Assembly (NCBI GenBank): GCA_964035545.1
Contig: OZ037772.1
Location: 5,419,733-5,483,732 of the forward strand
Length of the DNA: 64,000 nucleotides
Direction of reading: 5' to 3'
Origin: Bugula neritina
Taxonomy: Eukaryota > Bryozoa > Gymnolaemata > Cheilostomatida > Bugulidae
A program made the translations under genes and the position numbers. Below, in pieces: positions 12,979-24,011 of this stretch; positions within the stretch are counted from its first letter, which is position 1; each line of letters opens with the position of its first letter. The notes below the pieces were generated by a model. The model saw only the letters and a list, made by a program, of their open reading frames with translations, did not search any database and was not told the DNA's origin.

Positions 12979-13535
12979 TTTTGATGATAAACTACTACAT
13001 TGCAAACTGAATGAGGAAACATATATAACTGCTACAAATGTCAGTGATAAAAATACACGTTGATATAGGTTTACTGTAAGACCTTGCCTGCAATTTTTTT
13101 TAATTACAGAAAATATATGCTGCTCAAATAGAAAAAGACTACTATATAATAACATTTAGTTTTTCAATTCAGCTTAATATTAGTTCTTTGATTTTGTACA
13201 TATAATATACAATATTACATTAGGTCACAAAAATTAAAGATGTTCTAATTCTGTTTAAAAAAGATGACAACTGATTTACATTTATTCTCCAAGTGTTTGA
13301 AATTAGTCATATTTTTTCAAAACTATCCACACTTTTGCGCAATTACTAAATACTGCCAAAATGATTTAGGTATTTTGATAGCTTTTAGTAATCTTCAATA
13401 AATGAATTTCTACAAAAAAGAAGATTACATAACAAGACACTTAATAATTATTTCTTTATAAAAATTTTTACTTCTTTGAGATTTTTGCATTTGTTGTAAT
13501 AATCTTTATTTTCTAGCTGAAACGAATGCAAAATA

Positions 13536-13589
13536 AAAATTTTTGAAATCGGACCAATATTATAATATTGGTCCGATTTCAAAAATTTT
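13536..13589. repeat. Perfect 54-bp palindrome (27-bp arms, no spacer)
   Basis: The arm 13536-13562 is the exact reverse complement of 13563-13589, centred on TTA|TAA with no loop. The inner part contains ATCGGACCAATATT. It may be a tiny foldback element or the remnant of inverted-repeat termini. It ends about 65 bp before the LINE fragment. Confidence 0.9.
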
Positions 13590-13652
13590 AACTGCAAATC
13601 AATCAGTATAGAGAAGCAAATAAGATTAAAGCATTAACTAAAAATGTGAATT

Positions 13653-14205
13653 TTGTCACAAAGTGCTTTTCTGACTGCCTGGGTCACATATTATCCAAGC
13701 AGCACGCTCAGATCAAAGATCAGACTGATGCGATCACTGGTCATCTCCATATTCCTGTACGCCTGTGAGTCATGGACACTGAAAGCAGATTTGGAGAGAA
13801 GAATACAGGCAACTAAAATGAGATGCTACCGCAGGCTCCTAGGCATCTCCTACAAAGAACACGTCACAAATGTTGAGGTACCGAACAGAGTCACAAACGC
13901 ATCGAAAAGATCTTTTGACTACTGTGAAGAGATAGAAACTGAAGTAGTCTGGGCATGTCACAAGATCCACAGAACTTGCCAAGACATTCCTACAAGGAAC
14001 TGTTCAAAGAGGGAGAAGGAGAGGCAGGCAGAGATAGAATGGGAGGACAACATCACAGACTGAACCGGAAAGACACTGAGCGACAACTTGATGAGGACAG
14101 AGAACAGAACGGGATAGAGAGAGCTGGTTGCAAAGATCAACAGCGGTGCCCCAACAATCGTTCCGACCAAGGGATAGATACAGGTACAGGTACAGTTGAA
14201 GAAAA
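13653..14205 (+). mobile_element. Non-LTR retrotransposon (LINE) 3' fragment
   Basis: The translated frame contains a typical LINE reverse-transcriptase C-terminal block: FLYACESWTLKADLERRIQ, RCYRRLLGISYKEHVTN, WEDNITD. After a frameshift at about 13930 the match continues in other frames (WTGKTLSDNLMR..., ELVAKINSGAPT...). The copy is 5'-truncated and not functional. Its 3' end has a short GGTACA-type simple tail. The fragment ends within about 20 bp of the exon donor at 14222 on the opposite strand. Confidence 0.8.
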
Positions 14206-14221
14206 CATGACATTTGCTTAC

Positions 14222-16122
14222 TTTTAGATTTTGTATCATCTTCATTTTCTGACAAGCTGTTGGATGTCGAGTTGATTCTAAAATGAAGCAAGCTGAGACC
14301 ATTAAATGTAGAAGTTTCGGTAATATGAGTTGAAGGTTTTGTTGTCTGATGACCAGCTGCCACTGCAGTAGAAGGAGTTTCTTGAGTCGAGTCAATCCAT
14401 ATAACTGTGACCGTGTTTGAAGGAAACTCTTGAGAATCTAAAGCAAGAGAGAGTTGCAAAATGTCTTTAGAAAGTCTAAAGCAGCTAGCTTCAGTTTACA
14501 AACATGCTGGAAGAAAAGATTCTCTTTGTCCTAAAGTGATCATGTTTGACATGCTATAGTAGGTGGGTAGCATCTTACTTATTTACCATTTTTATTGGCT
14601 CTCTTAACTCCACACCTTAAAGTTGATAGGTCAGAATGACCTTGAGTTGTGTCGAGGTCATATTCATTGCCAAGAACCACTTCTTGGCTAAGTCCAATCC
14701 AATACATCTGCACATTGTCTGGGAATAGCTCAGAGCGCATGTTGCAGTACAACTTTCTAATGATTGAGTTCTTTCTGACTTTTATTTTTGGGTTATACCT
14801 CCCAGATGGCTGGAAGTCTGGAATAAAACACGTCATTCAGTTTTTTCAACACATCAATTTGAAAAGTTTAACAATAGAGTTTTTAAAAAATAAAACTCTT
14901 TTAAACCATTTAAAATAGTACGACAGATTATTTTTTATAATTTTTAATAGGAAAACCCAACAATAACAAAAATAGCACTGTGCAATATTTGACATTATAA
15001 CTATTTTATTAACAGAATGCTGAGGCATAAAAAGTTTTATGATTATTACGATTTATAGTTGAATAACTATCAACTCCTAAGCAAATAACTTCAATATTGC
15101 ACTCACACACAGTGGGAGGAAGAGAGAGAAAGGCAGAGTCATAGATGCCTCTGGAAGAAGAATCTTTGCACGTTATATTCAAGCCTAGCCTGTGTTTCTG
15201 AGTCAGAGTATATATAAGTAGAGTCCCACCAACGTGATGCATTACATCAGGAGTTGCGATGCCTTCACTCTCAATTACTATTCAACATTATTTTTGATGA
15301 CATTTTTTTTTCGATATGTTGGCTTGATTTTAGAAATTTATCTGTAATATGTGTTAGCTACGCAGACTTGTAAAACAAGCAAGACTCACTTTTAGTATTA
15401 TGGGTATATTCGAGAACAAAATTTTGTTAAGGATTTGAACTGAATTCAATTAAAGTTTACAAAAAGTCAGCAATAATATGAAAAGACCACATCAACTTAG
15501 CTGGTTTCATTCAAATTGCTGCACATCACATGCACATCATATTTTTTCAATACTTTATGTATTAATGTTGTAGATGGTATTACCATCACTCTTAATTAAT
15601 TAAAAAAGGTGTAATAAAGTGTCCTATATATGCACTTGTTTAAACAGTATTATTTTCAAACTAATAAGTTGCTACTGATATATTTTTAATTTATAGCTTA
15701 CTAAGTGACACATGTATAGCCACCCTCAAAGCAAAACATTAGACTCTAGTTGAAGCAACTATATGCACAATAAAAAATGTAGATGTAAATACATTAAAAA
15801 ATTATATATAGGTATATGGTATAAAACAAATAACCAATTTTATCATAACAGTTTCAGACTGCATGAAATTTAGGCATTGGTTTGGCTAGTTAGAAGCTAT
15901 GTTATGTTATGAAATTACCACAAACACTATGATTACTATTCACCCTTTAACAATTATCTGCGTCTAGCTGTATTATTGGCTTGAACATTTTCATTGAAAA
16001 CATTTTATACTCACTGATGTCAGCATAAAAGTTTGACTTGTTTGCTGCCAATGGCTTACAGCTGATCTCCAGTTTTTCTCCTTCAAACAAGAAATTGCTG
16101 AAGTTTGTTGAAAGATTCAGGG
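14222..16122 (-). CDS. Ig-like extracellular region with Ser/Thr-rich linker (partial gene)
   Basis: Four phase-1 exons chain in frame: 16015-16122, 15107-15262, 14587-14817 and 14222-14437. Exons 1-2 contain an Ig-like pair of cysteines (EGEKLEISCK ... LGLNITCKD ... SAFLSLPPTV). Exon 3 holds a second Ig-like module (KLYCNMRSEL ... VQMYWIGLS ... STLRCGVKRAN). Exon 4 is Thr/Ser-rich (TPSTAVAAGHQTTKPSTH) with possible N-glycosylation sites, like an extracellular stalk. No stop codon or 3' exon was found; the last donor (GTAAGC) fits phase 1. The simplest continuation is the exon at 9753-9854 and then the PAN/PAN/F5-8C exons. That would make a chimeric Ig-PAN-lectin receptor or secreted protein. 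A weak first-exon candidate starts at about ATG 16355 and ends at a phase-1 donor near 16287. No transmembrane segment was recognised. Confidence 0.55.
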
Positions 16123-16570
16123 CTGGTGAGTTTAGAAATTAAAAATTGTTATTATATTTTATAAAATACTTTACTAGTCACTAGCTCAATGTTTGGCAGA
16201 AGTTTTTTACTTTATAAAATGTTCTTGACACAAAGTTGCATATAATAATGTTAGTAATTATGTTAGTAAACAGTATTATTCGTACCAAGTGTGAGGTGTT
16301 TTTGTATATTTAAAAGTGTAAATATTCGTATCGCCTGTTGTATTTGCATTGCCATTAGAATCTAGAGAGATTACTTTCAAGGTTTTGCAATGAGAGTGAC
16401 ATTATGCTTTAATGAAATTCCAAAAATGTTGCAGAACAATGAGCAGAAAAGAAGACCTCTTTTTTAATTGTTTTACATTTAAGTTGACATAACACACATT
16501 GACTCTGGGTTATGTTGCCTAATCAGTCGTATGGTTACATTTTAATACAAAGTAGTTAGTACTAATTAGA

Positions 16571-16667
16571 CACACACACACACACAATCACACACACACA
16601 CGCACACGCACACGCACGCACGAACGCACGCACGAACGCACGAACGCACGCATGCACGCACGCACAT
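16571..16667. repeat. (CA)n / (CGCA)n microsatellite
   Basis: Short (CA)n tract that grades into CGCA/CGAACGCA tetranucleotides. Confidence 0.9.
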
Positions 16668-16954
16668 GTAATTTTCTAATATTAGTGTATATATACCCTA
16701 TGTCTGATGAAACCTAATGCGAGTAAAAAAAATTAATGCTTTTAAATACCAATTCAGAGAATATGGTTAAATTAGCCCATTTGTTTGTTAGAAACTATAT
16801 ATACTTATAGAATGTGACATAGCAAAACATTTTAGTGCTTTAGAAGTTGAGTGTTTTATTTAGAAATTAAAGCTTTTGTCATGATAAAATGCAGCTACAT
16901 TTATATAATATACATAGAAATACAAGTATGAATACGAATAATAATATATTCCTT

Positions 16955-16990
16955 TTCTTATTCATATTCATATATGAATATGAATAAGAA
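16955..16990. repeat. Perfect 36-bp palindrome
   Basis: Arms of 18 bp (TTCTTATTCATATTCATA and its exact complement) meet without a spacer. It is built of simple TTCATA units, so it may have arisen from a small microsatellite inversion. Confidence 0.85.
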
Positions 16991-17377
16991 ACTAAACATA
17001 AATATACAGCAAATATATATATCAGCATAAGTATAAATATAAATATTCAGAAGCAAGGTTAAACTTTGTATATAAATTTAACTAATGATAATGATGCTTT
17101 TAGACATTATTGCATAAATATTGGAAACTTTCAAGTATATATTTTATTCATCATCTGCCTGGTTCTATCAATAAAATATCTGACCTTTTCTGTGTTTCAA
17201 AAGAATAAAGCACGTGCATTAGCGACAGTTTAACTCTATGATAAAGATTGAAGCAATAGTAAATTAAAAGCTCAGTATCATTAATTTTAATTTTTTAAAG
17301 TTACATTTGAAGCCAATTTTTCTAAGCCAATTTTTTATAAATAAATAAAGGTGTTCTGACTGTATAAAAAGTGTTTT

Positions 17378-19984
17378 TCAAGTAAGTTGTATCAGTATCT
17401 CCAGTCCATGAATCTCTAACTCATAGATATTGAGCACGTCATTTACTCCTACAGCTGTTACTCTCACGTATCTACCATACATTCTAGTACGACATGTAGC
17501 CAAAAATATATCTGCAGGTGGTCGTCCAGGAAGGTAGTCACAGATCTCATTTTCTGGTGGATCATCAAAGTTAGCGTCAGTTTCACCAACTGTTACTCTC
17601 ACGTTTGCCAATCGTTCAATAGCAGCTGTAAAAAGATTATTTTAGTTTCCATAACTCTAAGTTTCTTAGATCTGCTGGAATAAAAATTTTTCTAGATTTA
17701 CGATATAGTATTTTTATATACTGTCTAAGTGCAGCCTTTCATTAATTAAATATTAATTCAAATCATCTTATAAAAGTTAGCAAAAAGTACATCTTAATTA
17801 TGACAAAAAGGAGCTTCACAATCTTCACTCCTAGATTCTGTATTAATGACAAATTTGCTAGCTGTAGTTGTATTAGTCTAAAGATAGGTTTTGAGTAGTT
17901 CAGTTGGAAGAATACATGCAAGTAAATTTGCAAATAAAACTTTGAATTGAGTTTGTTGGAAAATATACTCGAAATAAACTTAATTCAAATCATTGGGCCT
18001 CCCAAGTGCATCTGTACGGTCCTCATGTCATGTGTCATATGTCATGTGTCATATGTCATGTGACATATGTCATGTGTCATATGTCATGTGTCATATGTCA
18101 TGTGACATATGTCATGTGTCATATGTCACGTGTCAGAGATGATGTGTCATATGTCATGTGTCATATGTCATGTGTCATATGTCATATGTCATGTGTCAGA
18201 GATGATGTGTCATATGTCATGTGTCATATGTCATGTGTCAGAGATGATGTGTCATATGCCATGTGTCATATGTCATGTGTCAGAGATGATGTGCAATATA
18301 TGTGACATGCATTCTAGTGGCTATATGTGACGAATATCACTTGCAACATGACATGTTCTACAAGTATTTTGTGGCCATTCACAAAACTATTTTTTTTAAG
18401 AATACAATGTTTTTTCAATTTACTGCAATATAGATGTTTAGATTACTAGTTGATGTTTATATTTTATATATACGTCATTTGCCACTAGAAAGACAATTGT
18501 TTTTTTAAATTATATAATCATTTCTTTTTCAAATTTAAAAGACCTTGAGTTGAAGTTTCTGATCTGTTCCAGATTTTGACACCATAAACAAAGTGCTTAG
18601 TGAGAAGATCAATCTGTATCCATGGAGACCGTTCCCATTTTGTGTGGGCAAGGCTATTGTCCTCAGGTATGTTCCACTGAGAAGGAAGATAAATTCCATC
18701 AATGGCATGATCACCAGCGTACTTTGAGTGTGTTGAGGATAACTTGGCAAACTTTCCTGCCAAAAAACATAGCACGATGACAAAATACTTTCCATAATTT
18801 TAAAACATTCTAATTTTTTTTGAAACAAGTTTTTACACTTACTGAAAAGCTTTAGTTTTAAAATTCATTATATTTTGATGTCGATAACTACTTATAAAAA
18901 ACATATAATTGAAGTCGACCATGCTTATATAACTGAACTCATTTAGATTTTCAAGTAGCACAAATACTGTTAAACTTTTTAGTCGCCTCACAATATTTTG
19001 TGCCTTGGGTCACCAATTCTTTTTTAAATTTACATAGTAAATAATTTCGAAAGCCTCTTACAGTTTTCCAGTTGTAAGGATACAACATATCTCGTACCTC
19101 TTGTGAGTGAAGTTGAGAATGCATAAACCTGAATGTCTTCAAAGTGAATCCGTTTGACAGATGTTTGTTTCTCAATGTCAATTGAGTTGTCAATTACTGT
19201 CGGTGTTTCTGACATCTTGCAGGTGCTCGTGACTTCATCATATGACACAGCAGCACATGATTGGTTGACTGCACAAACAGACAGACAGTGTTTGTGAGTG
19301 GGAAGGTATTTTACGTTGTGTGTCTCCAAGATAGAAGAGTAGTTTTGGTTGGTGTACACACCTGTTGCTAAAACATGTGTGACATGTGATATCCAATATG
19401 CACACTTTTTTTAAGATTTAGACTCAAGCAGACAGAAGGTTCAAGTATATCAAGTATCTTATGATAACAATATTTCAAACACTGTATGTATACAATTCAA
19501 CCCAATATATAGTTTCCAAAAGTATTTTATCTCACTTTAATGTTTGTAATAAAGATCCGCTATTTATACATATAAAACTGTATGACCAGAAAAAATTATT
19601 ATATTATTTATTTTGTAGCTATCTAAATTTGCCCCAGAAAGGAGGGATTGTATGTTTAAAATAAGAAATATGCAATGTATGCATACAAAACAAATCCTTG
19701 AACTCAGTTGTCTAGGAGCACCAACTTAAGAATGTTTAATTGAAATCTATTTAATTCTTGCTGCGCAAGCTTTGAGAGTTTTAAAAAAAACTTTGATACA
19801 GCTAGTCATGCACAGGTGACAATCTGCTAAATACACATGTATACAGTTTTCAAATATAAATCTTATCTATTTTTCAAAAGTTTACTTTACATTCCATGAT
19901 ATATTAAACAAACTTACAGCATGAGCAGTCCACCTGAACGACTACAGAAAATAAAACTAGAATTACATTTGTCCGAACCATCAT
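17378..19984 (-). CDS. Secreted PAN plus F5/8-type-C (fucolectin-like) protein, copy 1
   Basis: Four exons, all phase 1: 19918-19984, 19098-19367, 18544-18756 and 17378-17625, giving 265 aa. Exon 1 starts at ATG 19984 (a second ATG follows directly) and encodes a signal peptide ending near VVQVDCSC. Exon 2 is a 90-residue PAN/apple-like module (YTNQNYSSILETHN, HCLSVCAVNQSCAAVSYD, TSTCKMSET). Exons 3-4 are the lectin-like fold: HAIDGIYLPSQWN, SLAHTKWERSPWIQIDLL, FVYGVKIWNRS, RLANVRVTVGET, CDYLPGRPP, CRTRMYGRYVRV, LNIYELEIHGLE. The H, R and R positions of fucolectin sugar binding appear conserved; the specificity is inference. The exon 3 donor is a weak GTCTTT, but its place and phase match the paralogs. 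The copy has a C-terminal extension (ILIQLT) and lacks the stop-overlapping AATAAA seen in three paralogs. Likely soluble pattern-recognition lectin. Confidence 0.8.
18020..18310. repeat. GTCATRT minisatellite in lectin-like intron 3
   Basis: Units of 'atgtcatgtgtcat' (about 14 bp) are mixed with a longer unit containing 'cagagatgatgtgtcat'. ORFs reading MSCVICHVS are artefacts of the repeat. The same motif lies in the same intron of three other lectin-like paralogs (about 24.41, 46.50 and 51.19 kb). Confidence 0.9.
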
Positions 19985-20556
19985 TGTGTAGCTCTAGTGA
20001 TGATATGGCAACTGCATGGTACATCTGCTCACTATGAAGTATAAACAGATTTGTAACACAGCTGCTATAGTTAGTTCAATGACGTTAATATTTTATAGAT
20101 AATTTTTAAACTAGATTCAGTGGTTGCCAAAACATGCTTAAAATCAATAGTAGGGTGATTGAAAACATTCACACTGTAACAGTAACAAATGGAGTGATAT
20201 TTTGACAAAACTTATAAGACTTTATCAATTACTGATGAGACTGTCGTTTATTATGATTCTCAATTGGCCATTTGATAACCCAAGGCTGATTTATAAACCA
20301 ATAAAATAGAAACTGTTTCAAACCAAACAAATTGCATGTCTCCCTGGGATATACATTGAAGCATCGGAGAGCAAGCAATCTTTGTTTGAAAAAAAAAACC
20401 AATAACTTGTTTTCTAATATTATTAAAAATAAGTCAACATTTTATTGAATATAAAATTGTGCAGTGTAGCAACTAACATATCTTTGCACTAGATGACATT
20501 GCCTTGCACTCATTGTGATAAATGCATTAACTGCTGGTCTAAGTGCAATCTACTTG

Positions 20557-20703
<147 letters not shown>

Positions 20704-20732
20704 AAAGTAATGAACGATAAAATTTGGTTTAA

Positions 20733-20793
20733 AACACTTTATTACTACTAGTTTCATGTGCATTGAATGTACACAATCTTCAGATAAAATGTT
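20733..20793 (-). ncRNA. Hammerhead ribozyme, Penelope-like type (minus strand)
   Basis: Reading the minus strand gives CTGAAGA (20783-20777), helix II, GAAA (20755-20752), then helix III ACT/AGT with an AGT loop and cleavage nucleotide A20743. Helix I is long: AACATTTTAT before the core pairs with ATAAAGTGTT after the cleavage site over ten base pairs with one G-U. Helix II has six pairs; its first position is a U-U mismatch rather than the usual G-C, which could weaken activity. Geometry and the AATAAA trailer match the hammerhead at 2368 (+). Both resemble the terminal hammerheads of Penelope-like retroelements. It sits between two (TA)n tracts and next to the retrozyme-like array. Confidence 0.75.
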
Positions 20794-20796
20794 AAG

Positions 20797-20800
<4 letters not shown>

Positions 20801-20884
<84 letters not shown>
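20801..20884. repeat. (TA)n microsatellite
   Basis: Pure TA tract separating the minus-strand hammerhead at 20733 from the 272-bp tandem array. Confidence 0.95.
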
Positions 20885-20888
<4 letters not shown>

Positions 20889-20892
20889 CTCA

Positions 20893-20941
20893 ATCTGTGG
20901 ACAGCAGCTGTCTCGGGGTTTGTCCCCTCATCAGCACAGAA
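20893..20941 (-). ncRNA. Hammerhead ribozyme, array copy 1 (core mutated)
   Basis: Same fold as the other two copies, but the conserved GAAA box reads GAGA (20914-20911, minus strand). The change hits an invariant core adenosine, so this copy is expected to be inactive or very slow. Confidence 0.75.
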
Positions 20942-21164
20942 CAGAGTACCATGGCCCACACCTTGGCAATAGTAGAAACTTATGTTTCTACTAAAGCATA
21001 TTTAAAAGGTGTGTAAACTCAAGCCAGAGAACTCAAGTGACTCTAGGGGTCACCTAGGAATCACGAGCCTTGCAAAATGCTAGCAGCTTGAGTTTGTGAC
21101 CATGGTGAGAGAGCTCAATCACTGAATGTCATTGCTGAGCATTAAGTGAGAGCATAATACCTCA

Positions 21165-21213
21165 ATCTGTGGACAGCAGCTGTTTCGGGGTTTGTCCCCT
21201 CATCAGCACAGAA
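21165..21213 (-). ncRNA. Hammerhead ribozyme, array copy 2 (intact core)
   Basis: Minus strand: helix I TCTGTG, core CTGATGA, helix II GGGG-ACAAA-CCCC, GAAA, helix III ACAG-CTG-CTGT, cleavage after C of GUC, then CACAGA closing helix I over six pairs. Every invariant core position is present and all helices are fully Watson-Crick. The tiny helix III is typical of retrozymes that work best as dimers. Confidence 0.85.
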
Positions 21214-21436
21214 CAGAGTACCATGGCCCACACCTTGGCAATAGTAGAAACTTATGTTTCTACTAAAGCATATTTAAAAGGTGTGTAAACTCAAGCCAGA
21301 GAACTCAAGTGACTCTAGGGGTCACCTAGGAATCACGAGCCTTGCAAAATGCTAGGAGCTTGAGTTTGTGACCATGGTGAGAGAGCTCAATCACTGAATG
21401 TCATTGCTGAGCATTAAGTGAGAGCATAATACCTCA

Positions 21437-21485
21437 ATCTGTGGACAGCAGCTGTTTCGGGGTTTGTCCCCTCATCAGCACAGAA
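21437..21485 (-). ncRNA. Hammerhead ribozyme, array copy 3 (intact core)
   Basis: Identical to copy 2 through core and helices, with GAAA intact. The last unit is truncated downstream of the ribozyme, so cleavage here and at copy 2 would release exactly one 272-nt monomer. Confidence 0.85.
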
Positions 21486-21944
21486 CAGAGTACCATGGCC
21501 CACACCTTGGCAATAGTAGAAACTTATGTTTCTACTAAAGCATATTTAAAAGGTGTGTAAACTCAAGCCATATATATATGTGTGTGAGTAATTATTATGA
21601 TAAACAATATATTACTCATAACTGTTTTATATTCTGTCATTAGATGAAAAATAGTATTGTTGAGATAAAAATTGAATGTTTTGCTTCTAATCAAATAATA
21701 ACAGGAATTGCTGCATAGAAGCTAAGTATCTTATCTGAGTAAACTAGCTATACACATTGTACTTCAAACCTGAAATTGCTAGTGAAAAATAAATGAAAAA
21801 TATACTACGCCTTCTGAGATGAATGCTGTCCTATCCTACTATATACTGTGTTTACTTTACTATACAACACTAAACTGCACTAGGCCATACTCCGCTACAC
21901 TAAACTATGTTATACGATAATAATTATGTGTAGCTATGCATTGC

Positions 21945-22081
21945 ACTGCATTGCACTGCACTGCACCGCACCGCACCGCACCGCACCGCACCGCACCGCA
22001 CCGCACCGCACCGCACCGCACCGCACCGCACCGCACCGCACCGCACCGCACCGCACCGCACCGCACTGCACCGCACTGCAC
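21945..22081. repeat. (CACCG)n pentanucleotide array
   Basis: More than 20 units of 'caccg' flanked by 'cactg' variants. Open frames on both strands are artefacts. The paralogous position upstream of the next lectin-like copy holds a CTATA-type pentamer array (27778-28390). Confidence 0.95.
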
Positions 22082-23538
22082 TATACCATACTGTAATACA
22101 TACTGCACCATGCTAGAATTATGCTGTTGTAAATTGAGTAAACTACCTGACAAACATCATGTCCTAACCAACTGCCCTGTGAAAGTGTTGCTGTAATTGC
22201 TTATCTGACAAAAAATGAGTCAGCCACCAACAAGTTGGTCTGAATGCATTAGCCGTTAGATCCTAAACCTTTTCTTCAATAAGTCATTAGTGTTGCCGTG
22301 TTGTTGTGATTCTTATATATATTAAAATTTTGTCCGCTTTGTTTATAGTCAAAGAGTTCTGCTTTGCAATATTATCAAATGCCTTAGAACATCCGATGAC
22401 TCAAAATGTTTCTATGCAACCACTTGATGGCGAGACTGCATACGTTATAGCAAAACCATAAAGTAATTTGATATAACATATGTCACCAAAGTCATATACA
22501 TGTAGAGAAAGCTCCAAATATTTTCTAGCACTGATTTACCAGTTGTAAGTTGAAAATATTTCAGTCAAGCTAGTAGTCAGTCAACATTATTTATGAAGAC
22601 TTCAGGGAAAGAGAGTAACAGAAATCCATTTGTCTTGCAAAATTATTTTAATGCTAACCATAAAAATGACAAAAAAAATCAACTATCTATTATTAAAGCA
22701 GTTCTGGCTCTTGCACTGGCCTCTTTATTTAATGCTAGGTAGATGTCAGAACTTATATTATTTGATGTGTTTTTGAAATACACATTTATTTAATAACTCT
22801 TTTGACTAAATAACATAAGGGAAGCTGCTAATGCCAGCAACGCGTTACTGTTTTAACTTATAACTAAAAGTTTTCTAAATAAAAAGTTGCAGTTATAAAG
22901 GTGAAGTGATTATTTAAATTAAAAGCAAAAACTTACAAAGAAAGTTTACCAATCAGCATGACACCTTTACTTGTTCTTCAATAACAAAAAATCAGTGAAC
23001 CTCAATAACCTCTGACCTAATAAATTCAATCTGGTCACACTGGAACAGAAATTTATCTTCATCTTGTTATTTACAAGCTAAAAGCTTTTTGTGCACTCAA
23101 AGCAGGTTTTCAGAGTTGAAAAGCATATTGCTGATAAAGAAGCAGTTGCTGCATTATTTACATTACAAAGAGCATTTGAAATGGAAAATAATTATTTTTC
23201 TACATTCAAAGTTATGAGTATTTTTTATGACAGAGAAACAGGTTAACTGATAACTGGTAACAAACTTTAAAACAATATTTAAACTGGAACTTTGCAAATG
23301 TTAGAAAGGTTAAAAACCAGAAGTAGAGACTTTAGTCTTTAATTCTTCATTTTTCTGCGATTAAAGTATGTACTTCAAAGATTTGTTCAGCATTTGGTCA
23401 ATTCTAACAGTGACAAGCTTTATCCCTTGAATTCGCCTAACAGAAAAGTTTAATAGCTTATCTTCCAAAGCAGCTCCATCTAACATAAAACAGTAAATAT
23501 CCTGTTTTACATAGCTGTAAAAAGCATTGTCGATAAAT
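22082..23538. other. Intergenic spacer between lectin-like copies 1 and 2
   Basis: No exon recognised. Parts at about 22980-23130 match spacer sequence near 26580-26680 and more loosely 45180-45330, so the tandem duplication units include intergenic DNA. Confidence 0.5.
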
Positions 23539-24011
23539 TCATTCCAATAATTCGAGTCCATGAACTTCAAGCTCATAGATATTTAGGTTGGTATTCACTT
23601 CTACAGCTGTTACTCTCACATATCTACCATACATTCTAGTATGACATGTAACCAGAAATATACCTGCAGGTGGTTGTCCAGGAAGGTAGTCACAGATCTC
23701 ATCTTCTGGTGGATTATCAAAGTTAGTGTCAGTTTCACCAACTGCTACTCTCACATTGGCCAGTCTGTCATTGACCGCTGTAAAATAATTTATTCTTTTC
23801 ATAAATTCTTATTAAACAACCAGAGTAAACTGTTGGCTGTATGCTGTTTTATATTGCTTTAATGCAGAAATATGATATGACTATTCATCTAGATAACTTG
23901 GTAGCATGCTGGAATAAAGTGTATTAGCGCTACAGACTTTTCGCTTGCCACAAACCTTTTTATGATTTCCATTTTATAAGTATTTATTTATTTCAATCGA
24001 CTTTGCGTTGC

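Larger units (their letters stand above)
20887..21569 (-). mobile_element. Retrozyme-like tandem array: 272-bp unit, 2.5 copies
   Basis: Three near-identical copies start at 20887, 21159 and 21431, exactly 272 bp apart. The third is cut at 21569, where a TATATATATG tract begins. Each unit carries on its minus strand a full hammerhead ribozyme (separate entries), so a minus-strand transcript could self-cleave into 272-nt monomers. Unit size, tandem dimer-like arrangement, (TA)n flanks and a type-I hammerhead with a 4-bp helix III are the hallmarks of metazoan retrozyme-like non-coding retroelements, which are copied through circular RNA. No protein is encoded. Copies differ at very few positions, pointing to recent amplification or gene conversion. 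Activity and mobility are inferred. Confidence 0.8.

Noticed and set aside
14004-14459. Continuation of the Ig-gene frame below 14222
   Set aside because: Past the GTAAGC donor the frame reads antisense LINE sequence, so the exon is taken to end at 14222.
18006-18330. Cys/Met/His-rich ORFs (MSCVICHVS) in two frames, and similar at 51154-51472
   Set aside because: Products of the GTCATRT minisatellite. The periodic codons follow the DNA repeat and no splice or start context fits.
21905-22196. ORFs of repeated Cys-Gly-Ala-Val and His-Arg-Thr-Ala-Pro
   Set aside because: Translations of the (CACCG)n array on both strands.
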